64,000 nucleotides of DNA from Patiria miniata (Eukaryota > Echinodermata > Asteroidea > Valvatida > Asterinidae). The stretch spans positions 12,971,176 through 13,035,175 of the forward strand of contig NW_024037056.1 in assembly GCF_015706575.1 (NCBI RefSeq). The letters run 5' to 3'. Both the position numbers and the translations under genes were made by a program. A model generated the notes under the pieces. That model saw only the letters and a program-made list of their open reading frames with translations, ran no database searches and was not told where the DNA came from. Shown here in pieces: positions 25,668 to 37,075 of the stretch; position 1 is the stretch's first letter; every line of letters starts with the position of its first letter.

Positions 25668-28600
25668 AAACTTTTCATCCACGTCTGCCTATACCCACTG
25701 ATCTCCATGTAGGCCTACACAAATCTGGATAGCTCGGCCATTCCGAGCTGTACAAAAAAGTGAAGCTATCCACTGGTTCCTGATACCTCCATTCGAATGT
25801 GGGGAGGGAACCAATCTCAACGACTCCCATTGTTCAACAGAATTAACATAGAATTGTCTCAAAGTATACCAAATAATTTTTAACAGAATTTTTATAAAAT
25901 TAAATACATTTTATTGCCATTTTGATGTTTTGGAAAACAAAAACTAATAATTCGTTGAGTAAAAGAGTGTGCATGTTAATTAAATTCAAAATATTTCTTT
26001 ACAAATCGATTGTTCTTGGAGTGGTAATGTGGCGGACGGTGGCTTCACTTTGTAGCTGGAGATCAGTGTGGTACCCCAAAAATGCCGTCCTTGTAGCGCC
26101 CCTTACGCTCTGTGCATGCGGCATGCGGCTAGCTAACCGCGGATTCTAAACCAATCAAAGGTTACAAAATGTTCGCCCTGAATTTGGTTTGACCGATGCT
26201 TTCTTGCGGTTAAGAGCTATATCTTCCGCCGTTTAGGTTACGGCGGGAAATGTTGTTGGGTCGGATCTGTCACATGAGATTCTTAGCACTGTCTCGAGCT
26301 GTCGGCTTGTGGAAGCAAGTTTGAAAGTGATGGATGACAGACATCAAGAAGCAACAATCTGATGACGGACAAACACGGCGATAAATGAAGTGTCTCGTAT
26401 ACAGTACACTGTTGATGCACGTTTTTTTGATTACGTGTATCCACCACTAAACCTAGAATTGTTTTTCTCCAGAAAAGTAAGACGAAAGTATACATGTGAG
26501 CTGGTTTCTATACAATGTATCTTCACAACAAAGAGAAAGAGAGAAAGGATGGGGATAGTTGATTGCGAAAGCAGCCATTTATTTAGACATCATGATGCAT
26601 GAGACAGTTTCATACAATTACCTCATAAAGTTGCTTGGAGAATTCCAAACCATGCAGGACTTGACCACAGCGGTGAACTGTTTACCGCAAAACCGCACTT
26701 TGGAGGGCCCAGATTTATAAACACTTCCTTATTGTTATATCTCGAAATTGAAAACAAAACTCACTGTATTCCCTCGTTGAATTATGAAATGACAGCCCAG
26801 TTACATCATTATTACGTCGGGCCATACCCAACAAAATAGTTAGTTTACATCTGTCCCGAACAATAAAGACAGAAGACAGCCGATATAAGACAGTTCTCAC
26901 TTGGATTGAGTTGAGTCATGACGTCTGATCCAGCCTCTTTCGTAGTATCATTCGAGTCCTCTCTATTATTTTGCGATGACCGTCTTAAGATCGTCCGACT
27001 CGATCACAGACATTAGTGTCTCGGAAGAGGCTACACGTTTCTCGTACACGCTGCGATCGTCTGGAGCAGAGTTTGTTGCTTGTGATTGTCTGCGATCCCC
27101 TTGCGTACGTCATTTGCAGTGTTCCCCAACGTGGCTTTACCAAAATATCTGCATAGAGGTCTTTGACATTTTACCATTGTGACTACAGAGACTAAGCCCA
27201 CGAACTGCAGCTTTTTTCCAGTAAGACATGATCGGAAGAGATTACAGCTGCGGTACCACCCATATCGGGTAAACTCGCCTTGACTCTGGGGCTCAACAGA
27301 AAGCCAATCAGGTTCGCTATTTTTAGACGACTGGCTCAATGCAGTCTCCTGTAATCTTGGGCTGTGTTTCAGGCAGTAAAGCCCTGCGGCATCTGATGCC
27401 AAGTTTCACTGATAAAGTGGAGGTTTATAGGCAGATCACGTTGTGCGAAGTCATTATGGCGTGATCAGGAATTCGCCTGATGCAGTGTGAACGTCGCCAA
27501 GCCCTTGAGATTAAAGGGAGGGCAAACCCTTCCTCCACATTTTCTTTTGAAAAGATGTGAACATTTTGTCTTAGCTATGAGCTTTCATCTCTTAGTTAAG
27601 TCATAGAGCAAGAAAAAGTTCCATGGTTAGGTTCATGCACTATTGTATGTATTAATTTAATGAATTTCGTGAAATTTGTCTAACATTGAACGGAACTAGT
27701 TTTCGTTCAGTATTTTTTTCATGTCTCCTATAATGTCAAAGTTAAGTCTGATTTACCGGCAGGGATGTTGTGGACTAGTAATATTTCCAGCTAATCTGAA
27801 GTTGTAAACATTTTCAAATGAATTTACAATTTTACATCGACTTGTTGTACATGTATTTTGATCTGTGCAGATCTGAAGACCCACTAGGAACTGTATACCT
27901 CGTTCTTCGTTCCTCTCTGGGTGTTACCCTACTTTTTTCCCCGGCACCAATGTAAAAACTGTCAGTACATTTTGTACGGTTGCTTTCACAGCTGGATATG
28001 CCCCAGTGTTGTGTATTGATTTGTATCTGTACAAATCTAAAACATGTTTTCGCTCTAAATAAATCTGTTTAGCGACACATTGAGCAGTCGTAAGAAATGT
28101 TGTCCCGTCAGACGTTCAATTTTTAATGAGATGCCATCGGTATTACGAAAGTTTTGAGTTATCCTCGACGATTGACGAATGCGCAAAGTAGCCAGAAATT
28201 CCAATATTTTACCTAGACAAAATCATTTCTGCTTGTGGTCAAAATTCGCAATTCATGTGATGGCACTGTCTTTTTTTGAGGTAGTATACAGTATTTTGTA
28301 ATTTATACAAAGCGCTCATTAAAATCTTAATAATGTGCAGAATGTAAAGATATTTAAAACGATTGTTACATTTTACTTTTTAGATATTGAAAAAAAAATC
28401 ATAAAAATTATTTCTTGCTTTTAACTGACTAACAGGCCACATTGTTTGTCTCGTTATATGCCAATTTATTTGTAATTTTGGTGACCTTTGTATGTACCTG
28501 GTCGCCTTTAGGTCTGGTCATTTGGTCACCCAAATCGCCGCAGACTCCTGTTTATTCTCATGTCGGCCGATTAAAGGAAAGTAGGTAACGCTTGACTCTG

Positions 28601-28911
28601 GGGATTCCAAGTCCGGCACAATGGTCGCAAGGTACAAGAAGTGTTGAATAAAGGTTCCTCTCAGGGGAGACCTCTGACCTTCTGGTTGACCTAGGTCAAG
28701 TTGTACCACGAGCCCTTTTACCTTACCGGGGCCCAGAGACTCTTCTGGGATCGTGGCCAAGGTATAAGACCGTGACGGGGCCGGTGACTCAACCGGTGCG
28801 CAACTCCAGGTGAAATATGGTCCTCGTTAATGGTATATCAGAGGTAGCTGCATCCATGGATCATAGTATGACATCAGTTTATATCGTAGCCTGTTTGTAG
28901 ACACAACTTTA
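25668..28911. other. No gene seen
   Basis: The minus frame at 28518-28760 is comparatively G+C-rich and proline/glycine-bearing, but it has no splice context or family motif. I leave it uncalled. Confidence 0.5.
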
Positions 28912-28984
28912 TTAACCCTAACCTTCCCTAATCCTCCAAAAGGATTTCGGAGGATGCACTGTTGCTTAGGGAGTTAGGGTTAAT
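28912..28984. repeat. Hairpin with TTAACCCTAAC / GTTAGGGTTAA arms
   Basis: ATTAACCCTAAC and CCCTAATCCTCC on the left pair with GGAGGA, TTAGGGA and GTTAGGGTTAAT on the right. The outer 12 bp are perfect. This may be a tiny foldback element. Confidence 0.8.
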
Positions 28985-29712
28985 CAAGGGACGTTAGGTA
29001 AACTTCTCTATAATGAGTAAGCCAACGTTGGTTTTCTAGTGTAATCCAAGACAATTTTTTTTTAGGTTGATGATGTTTTTCTTATCATGGCATTATCGTC
29101 CCTCAGTGGCATCAATAAACTGGTATTTTTTTCACATGTGTGAAGGTTGTTGAACGAGGACGTTTTGCGGTCGTAATCAAAGTGTGCATCGTTACTTTTT
29201 AAATTCTTTTTGGAATCAGTATCCACGGCATTTTTTTACTGGCTATATTCGTACCCCTTTAGGAGAGCATCTCCGTTTGACATTTATGCAGTGTTTAGTT
29301 ATGGTCTTAACTTAATTTTGTAAACTCACGCCCAGTCGTACAATTTAATGCACTAAAAAACACAGGGGACTGCAAAAACAAAAGGCCGAAGTGACCAAGC
29401 GTCGCCGCGCGAGGATTCATAACAGCCCCAAGGTTGTCCCTTCAAAACAATTGGATTAGCCGCCGGTATAAACCAATTAAATCAATTGATATTCAAAACA
29501 GAGTCAGGTATCAAAAGGTCGCAATGCTCGAGGGAGGATACGGCTCGACGAGGTTCAACGAACCTACAAAAGTTGTTTCGCAGACTTAATGACCTAATTG
29601 GATCACTCGTTAGATCGTGAAGTCATTAACATAGGGGGATTTGGATAGGTGTGACCCATGCGTGAATCAAAAGCAAGTGATAACTTATTATTTGTGGATT
29701 TTACTCTCCTTT

Positions 29713-29921
29713 CATGGGCGTCGCGAGGGAGGGTGGAGGGGCAAGGAGGTCGCACGAGGTGCGAAGTCATATTTCTGTTAATTAAGTGCACATTTAACAA
29801 CATGGGTGTCGTCAGGGGTGTCAATGGGGTGGGGTGGGCAACTGTCCCCAGCTGAAAGAGGCCTGAAAATGCAGCTGCATACAACAGGCCTACCTAGAAA
29901 AAAATCCTGGCGACGCCCCGT
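29713..29921. mobile_element. DNA element with GGGCGTCGC inverted ends
   Basis: Left end CATGGGCGTCGCGAGGGAGG and right end CCTGGCGACGCCCCG are inverted copies of one another. An internal ATGGGTGTCGTCAGGGGTG at about 29801 is a further related copy of the end. The length is about 209 bp, with no coding sequence. Confidence 0.68.
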
Positions 29922-30071
29922 TTCTGTGGCTATTTGTGTTGATCAATCACTTAAACCTCACTAATTGTAATCAATTATTTCGGTATAATTTTGGAAAGAA
30001 GCAAATCTTTAGGAATCGTATCTGCAACCGCTGAAATATCTTATTATAGTTCTGATTACCAGAAGGACTTG

Positions 30072-30170
30072 TACTCTGTAATAGGTAGAGCGCTTTGGTG
30101 TGTTTTTTTCCAGAGGTGGCAGGTGCGAATCTTGCTTCTCTCAATTATTTTGCTCAAAAAAAAAAGTTTT
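30072..30170 (+). mobile_element. Decayed tRNA-derived SINE relic
   Basis: TAGGTAGAGCG (box A-like, 30082-30092) and GGTGCGAATCT (box B with two changes, 30122-30132) sit 40 bp apart in tRNA order. They are followed by CTTGCTTCTCTCAATTATTT and an A-rich stretch. Confidence 0.55.
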
Positions 30171-31587
30171 TGTTTGCATTAATTCAAGTGAATTGGTAAA
30201 TTTGATTGTATTTTGAGACCAAAAGACAATGATCAAAAGAAGATAGCGTCCAATCTTAATAAGCATTACACTTGCGCTATATCTAGCGTATACATTTGGT
30301 TTGTTCATTGTGTCATGGGAGAAGTCTTTGAGCTTCGATGTACAATTACTCATGGTTTTTCCTCTTATTTGTATAAGGCGTCTATTGTTTCTTTTTGTTT
30401 GTATATATCTTATCCTTAAAATTCGGACCACGATATTGTGTCTGCCGGACGATGACTTATATACCCGTCAGTTTCCTATGAGAGTTGGTGTCTTGTCCCG
30501 AGGGGGGCGGGGCAACAGGCCCTGCTACCCAAGCGGCATCAGGCCAGAACAAAACTATCAATCTCACCTGATTCTAATTCTTGTCTTTCCGATGAGCTCA
30601 TGTCAGCACAACGGCTGTTATGTGGATATTGTAACTTTTGATCAATGCTTTGGTGTAATACTCTCAATGAATAATATTTGGTTACCAGTGTGTCAGGCAG
30701 GCTTGAGGTTTCTTCTATAGGTCCCATCTTGATCGTGTTCCACGAAGTCACGGTATAGTGATCCTGTGTATGAAAGAGTACACGTCACTGGTACCAGTTC
30801 AAAAATTAATCATGCCAATAGTTTTTTGGAAAACTATACGATGTTTAGTCTCAGTTGAATTCCTGTCAGGTTATTGAACATCTATCCCCAGGTAATCGAT
30901 ACATTTACAAGATATGCTGCTTGTGTACGCATGTAGCTTAGAAAAAAACTTTTTTGGGGACAATATTTTTTTCGTGTCGTGTTATATCTCTCCATGAGAT
31001 AAACATATATACGGACTTTCCTTTCCGGAATATCAGTGGGGGCTCTTGTTTACGTTTTATGAAAAATATAAGGGAATCACGGTCGAGTTGTAAACTATTT
31101 CCGTCCTGATAGAAGGTGAGTGTCTTTTTTGCAATGATTGTGACAATTCAACCACATCGGGTTTTTTTGTTAAAAGTCTAACCATTTCCTGTTTGTGGTC
31201 TTTCAGAACTTGTTAAACCGTATCATTTAAAAACATGCATTAAAATGCACTTGTAATACCTGTAATATTGTCGTGTTTATGGAAGTAAATGGTTTTGCAG
31301 GGCTCCAGTTAGCGGGGGGGGGGGGGGGGATGGACAGGAGTACGGGTGGGATGAGGGGTGTTCTTTTTCTGAATCGGAGAACTCGGTGGGTTTTTAAACA
31401 TACATGTAAACCAAATTATGAGGGGCACAAGGATGGGAGGCACAGGCCTCTTGCGGTGGTTTGGAGGCGCACTTTCCACTTTTGGCAACAATAACCCCTT
31501 TTATCGAAGGTGGATTTATTAAAAACACTTGGTATGCTCATACCAAATTGTTGTCATCTTTATAATACACACTAAAATGCATACTAT
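30171..31587. other. No gene seen
   Basis: The 139-codon frame at 30301-30720 starts hydrophobic (RRLLFLFVCIYLIL) by AT-rich composition and shows no motif. A G run lies at 31314-31330. Confidence 0.5.
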
Positions 31588-31815
31588 TAAAATATTTCAG
31601 TGTGGTTTTGCCCTTTGCTCAAGGGGTGAGAGACGCAATTACTACTGGATAAGTGTCGCACACTTTGACTTCCATTCCCAGAAACCGCAAACCACAATAC
31701 ATGTACATTGAGCGCATGTACGCCAAACAGGGAGGTACTCCACAACAATTGCACCATTCATTTGAAGCAAACCAACATGAACACGGTTTGACTATAGATG
31801 TACATTGGTCGGTAA
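31588..31815 (+). repeat. Left arm of an inverted repeat pair
   Basis: This arm contains GGATAAGTGTCGCACACTTT, GACTTCCATTCCCAGAAACC, GCAAACCACAATACATGTAC, GTACGCCAAAC and GAAGCAAACCAACAT. The same blocks occur in reverse complement at about 33705-33880. Similarity is obvious but with mismatches and small gaps. Confidence 0.75.
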
Positions 31816-33704
31816 AACAAAAGTGCTATATATAAGTAATCTTTTGTCAGAAAATTTAACCTTGCATTATTCAAGCTCCAAATTGTCGTTCCCCAACTAG
31901 AACATGTTTTCGGATTTCGGCACAATGAGCAACGTGGAACGTATCTTTATCCATTATTGAGTGCGAGTTTGCTTGAAAATAGTACCAGCTTGCATACTGT
32001 GTTAACGCTCAAACAACACAGTGTTCGTCAGGTGATGTGCTAGCTGTTAGGTCGGACGCCCCCGCTCCCGTTCTATCTCTCTACCTATCGGGAAACTCGA
32101 GGTGCGCCAGGACATTCACCCGACTTCTCTCACACGACGAGGCCTCATTAACAAGCAGGTCAGCCATCCACACGTCCAAGGCGCGAGGTGGATGGAGGAG
32201 TACTCCATGAAGCACTGACAGGGGGCAGGATGTCTCCCCCTCCCCCCTCCAGCTGCACTCAGGAAATCGAAGCTAAAAACTGGGGTTAGGGAGGTACACC
32301 CCTAGAGTGTTTCTTTCCTTTCGGAGACTGACAGTTAAACGACACACCGAATCAAAATGATCGCCTTAAAGATTTACAGCCCCCTCTGGTTTAATTTGCA
32401 ACGTCCGCTGCGTGGCCTGCTGAACTTATGACTGTAATAATTATTTCAAGACATTGTTTTTTGATTCCCTTTATCTGATTAGGGGAATGTGAGCGACGTA
32501 TCCGATATTGAGGTTCTTGGAGCTTTAAGGCTTAGCGTCTGTAATGTCGAAAACAGTGAGATCAATGTAAAGTCTGTGTTATTAACTGATTAGTTGTTTT
32601 GGGCCGCCGAAGACATATAATTCTGCTGTCCGTATCCCCAACTCTCTCAAGTAGAAGTAGATGGTGCTTATTTAAGCATTATATAATTTGTATCGAATTA
32701 TTGACTTTCAAGTATTTTGCCTTTCAGGGTCCGGACCTTATGATGGCATTGATGGAGTCCTATAGAAATTGTTGGTGGAGATATACCGACACCAACTTTG
32801 GTTCAGTTGCATTCTATTAATAAAAAACAGTACAAATCGAAGTTATACATCGACTCTCGTTAATACAAACACTGTTAATACAAATTCTGGTTATAACAAA
32901 CAGAAAGCGTTGGTCCCAACTGTGTTTATGTGCACAATGAATGGGACCGACGTTCCTCTTAGTACAACATTCTGATATAACAAACATTTTGGCTAGGTAG
33001 TAGGTTCGGCTGAGTCTGTATTAAACGAGAGTTCACCAAATGTTGATACCTCATCTGAAAAACCGGAAGTTCTGATTCATTGGCCCTTGCTGGACAGCTG
33101 TTACAGTGCGCCCCTTGTAAATTGAATCGCAAGCGGTACCTCGACACCCATATACCCTTACTCCCTCTGATCACAGTTGTTGAGTAAAGATGATGTAAGA
33201 AACAGTCCCGGATCCAGTGACGAAGAACAGGCGCAACCACAATCAACGATCACTGTACGGGCATGGGGAAAGCAACAATAATCTAAATCTAAGTTCATCA
33301 CGAATTGTTAAAGGATTGCACCTTCTGCCCCTCTCCTCTTCCTTTGACTATCCCCCTTTATGTAAACTCCAAAAGAATTCGACTGAAGGAAAAACCACAT
33401 CTGTCCCCTTTTTGCACTTGGCAGTTCCAAACCACACACACTTGCCTGGGGTAATCCTTCCTTCCTATGTAACTGTTGGATGGCGATAAATGATAGCACG
33501 TAAGTGGACAGGTGGAGGCAGTGCCCTGTATAGGCGCCAGTTTACCGCCGTCTGCATGTAACCGCAATATTAATTTTAAAGTATCCCTCAGGAGCTTTTC
33601 GGCGACAATTTTTGCGAGGGGGATTCCTTTCGATTTCGTCGGGTTTTTGACATTTCTCAATACATTAGAGATAGCAATGATGATATTAACATTTTAAAAC
33701 TTCC
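31816..33704. other. Interval between inverted arms; one small element
   Basis: Holds the element at 32848-33032 and a G+C-rich stretch at 32040-32260 with no long frame. No transposase is visible between the arms. Confidence 0.5.
32848..33032. mobile_element. Small DNA element with CTCTCGTT..AATACA ends
   Basis: Left end TCGACTCTCGTTAATACAAAC and right end (inverse) GAACTCTCGTTTAATACAGAC are inverted copies. Internally ACTGTTAATACAAA and GGTTATAACAAAC repeat, and GGTCCC/GGGACC pair. The TTATAAC-rich style resembles non-autonomous pogo/Tigger-like elements; that assignment is a guess. Confidence 0.62.
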
Positions 33705-33880
33705 AACCAATGTTTATAATAGTCATACTGTTGATGTAGATGTATGTTGGTTTGCTTCTAATGTATCATGCATGTGTTGTGCCTGGTTTGGCGTACATGT
33801 ATTGTGGTTTACGGTTTTTGGGAGTGGAAGTCAAAGTGTGAGACACTTATCCTAATTCTCTCACCATTGAGTAAATGGGA
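33705..33880 (-). repeat. Right arm of an inverted repeat pair
   Basis: Reverse complement of this arm gives GGATAAGTGTCTCACACTTT, GACTTCCACTCCCAAAAACC, GTAAACCACAATACATGTAC and GAAGCAAACCAACAT in the same order as the left arm. The intervening 1.9 kb has no recognisable transposase. Confidence 0.75.
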
Positions 33881-34125
33881 ACAATATGAGAAAACCTCAC
33901 CCTTTGGCCACTATCTGTCAGAAAGCCGTTTTTGAATCGTGAATTATTTTTTTTCAATAATAATTATTAATTCAAAAATCATTTACGTGAAACCTTTACG
34001 TAAAATAAAGATTCATGTAAAGTGAAAATTTATGTAAAAATGAGCCTAAATGTGACTGAAGAAATTGTAACTTATACTTGGATTGTTGGATTGTGCGAAT
34101 CCCAATCTACTGGTGATGTCAAGAA

Positions 34126-35022
34126 TGTATATGATATTAACTGATAATGATGCGTGCATATGTGAAGTAATGTAATATGGCCATATTCTATTGCACACCC
34201 CTGGAAATTGAATCATCGTAAACCCGATATTACTAGAGTTTTAAAATGTGCTCAGTAGAGTTTGATGTGAATCTAGGGTTCGCAGCATGACGAAAGAGAC
34301 ACCTTATACATGTAGTAATCATCACGGTATACTCTTTGTTACAGTATTGTATAGATAAACTGATATCGATACATGCATGTGTGAAGCAATGTAATATAGC
34401 GATATTCATCAATGGCTTCAATTGCACACCCTCGGGAAAATTGAATCATCGATAAACTGATAAAAATACTAAGAGTTGCCAGAGTTAAACATGACTTTAA
34501 TATGTATCCAGGTTTCGCAACATGTCGAAAATAGACACCGTATTCACGACAGTATAAGAACATGATATCAATGCATGCACGTGTGAAATTATGTTATTTT
34601 ATATCCTCCATGCCAACAGCGGATAACCGGCAATTAACATTATTTATAGCGATATTCTTGTATGTCTGAAATTGCACACTCTCGGGAAAAAAGTGAATCA
34701 TCGAAAGACTGATGAAATAATTAGAGTTGCCAGAGTTAAATATGTATCCATGATTCACAACATTTCGAAATACACACTGTATATAATTATTATACAGTAT
34801 AATAAGATTCATATGATATCAATACATGCATGTGTGAAGTTACGTTACAGCAATATTCTTGAATGTCTTGAGTTGCACACACCCGAAATATTGAATCATT
34901 TAAAAACTGATATAGGTCTAAGCATGATGAAAGTTGCCAAAAGTGCTCAAATCCCAAAAGAATTTAATATGAATCCAGGGGTCGCAACATGTCGAAAGAA
35001 ACACCGTATGCTGCAATTTTGA
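34126..35022 (+). repeat. Four diverged tandem units of about 210-240 bp
   Basis: Units start near 34126, 34350, 34561 and 34805. Each shows, in order, ATGATATCAATGCATGC-like, TGTGTGAAGTAATGTAAT-like, ATTGCACACCCTCGGGAAA-like, TTGAATCATCG, AGAGTTGCCAGAGTTAAA-like and CGCAACATGTCGAAAGA-like blocks, then CACCGTAT. The third unit carries an insertion of roughly 35-40 bp. Open frames here change between units, so it is satellite-like and not coding. Confidence 0.85.
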
Positions 35023-36914
35023 TTGACACGTCGATGTTGGGCGCTCCTGGGAATGAGGTTACTGCACTGTCTCTTGAGTCTGTCCATCTGATGGCATCCA
35101 TCAGCAGGAAATGGTGCACAACGGCTGTTGCATGTTAAATTTAAATTTACCCACCAAACAAGTTTCTGTCAACATTAAACATGCTTTCAAAATATTTGTA
35201 ACACGGTACCGGCTATATTTAGTTAGGATATGCCTTATTTTTTTGTCAACGAGAATAGAAATAAAATATCTGGCCTCGGATGTGATTCAAATCAGAACCG
35301 GTGATGGAAGTTAATTTTATCTTTGAAGATAATTTCAACAGCTGTTACAAGTTGCTTTGCTAATGTTCTATGATAAAGGCAGGATGTCATTTTATTTTGA
35401 CAAGTAGCGTCCGCCATCTTTAAAGATGAGACTATCGTAAAAGATTAGACGTGAGAAGAAGTGCCAAGGTGTTTACAATCTAATTAGTAAATAAAGTAAA
35501 CGCACGATTTTTGCACAAAAGGGTAGATATGAAAATAATCAAGATAAACAATTCTACAAAAGCCCTAAAGGTAAATATAAATATTAAAATTTGTACTGTT
35601 TTTTTTTTCAAAAACATATGGATATTTCTTTGTTAAGCTATAATCCTGCTTCCGGTACCATCGAGTTTTTCAATAGTTTGTTTGAATGAATATTCGAATA
35701 TTGAATTATTCGAATTGACTCAGCACTAGCATATATTCTTTCATTGCATTACGTGTAACATGATTGAATTATCGTTGTGTCTATTACATTGGCGGCGGTG
35801 CCTGATTACATTATCGGTTAGAATTACTGCCATTACTTGTACCAGCCCATCCCTGGAGCACTTATCGCTGTATGCAACGATAGTCTAGAACTTCAAATGT
35901 GAGATATTCGATCCTGTGTGAGCAGACATGTTACTTGTTAGGACCTCCAACGAATTAGGCAATTTGATTAATCACACAATTAAATTGCGCGTATGGACGT
36001 CGACAAAATCAGCCCTCTTTTTGCTCCGATTTAAGTTTAGTTTCCTAATACTAAGTATCATTGTATTTTGCATCGTGCCCGTAAACACAACTTCCTACTT
36101 CTTGTGGAAACTGCTTGGAATGGAGACATTCGAGTTCCTTTGTTCATACTCACAACTGACGCCAAGAACAAAGGATGGTGTTTTAGTGTTTGGTGTTGTT
36201 AAAACACCATATAAAACCGTTCCCATCTGTTGAGAAACACACGAGCGATTTTCTTTTTGTAATTTCAAACTGAATGAAACTTTCAACTGCTCTGATAATG
36301 AAGCAGTCGTCTTCATGCACCAGAAAATAAGAGGAAACCATAGCCCTAACAGTCCTGAATCCTCCAATTTTAATACGATTTTGTACACCCCCTAGGGAGA
36401 TAGGGTAAATCGATGTCTTCGTTGCCTTAATCGATACGTACATTTTCAAAGATCTGGTACGTGAAACAGTCGTCGTCATGTTCCAGAGATAGAGACAGAA
36501 CATTAATCGATGACTTTGTTACTTTAGACAGGGCTCCCGCCTCCATTCTTCTATACATGACTCAAGGTGTTAGTCCGGAAACATGTCATTGGGCTGGGGC
36601 GCCACTAGAGACACAAAAGGAGATGAAGCCAGTGATGGCATTCCCCGTAGAATGGATTAAAATGGTTGGCCTAGATATCCCAGTGAATCAGAACAAGTAA
36701 CAATGGCTTATCACTGCTTTATATTTGTACAGAAACCCACCCACCCATCCCATCAAACATATCAACCTATAACTTAAAAAAAGGACTAACAAGTCCGCAA
36801 AGAAACCAAAAATGCAAACAGAATCATATATAAAAGACGCACATTTTGAAATAAGAACACACAAAATGTACGGATCGCATTAGTCCAAAAGCGATATTCA
36901 AGAAGTTTGAAACA
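35023..36914. other. No gene seen
   Basis: Frames at 35928-36503 overlap on both strands without motif. A weak direct repeat (CAGTCGTCTTCATG at about 36303 and CAGTCGTCGTCATG at about 36467) is present. Confidence 0.55.
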
Positions 36915-37075
36915 AAAATGCTACAATCATAAGTCCTTTCACAAGTCCTTTCATAAAGCCAGTCACAAGTAACTGGATGAACAGTGACAAAGAAATGGTT
37001 TTGTTACGGTTCAATTGAATAGCTAGTGACTTGACTTGAGACTGAAGGACTTGTGATGGACTTGCAGAGACTCGA
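36915..37075. mobile_element. Foldback element with CACAAGTC sub-repeats, copy 2
   Basis: The left side reads CATAAGTCCTTTCACAAGTC and then GTCACAAGTAACTGG. The right side reads GTGACTTGACTTGAGAC and GGACTTGTGATGGACTTG. Centre sequence differs from the other two copies. Confidence 0.72.

Noticed and set aside
28518-28760. 80-codon minus frame, relatively G+C-rich
   Set aside because: No acceptor/donor pair or family resemblance. I could not support it.
30301-30720. 139-codon open frame with a hydrophobic start
   Set aside because: The hydrophobic run follows from AT-rich composition. There is no motif, no splice context and no rise in G+C.
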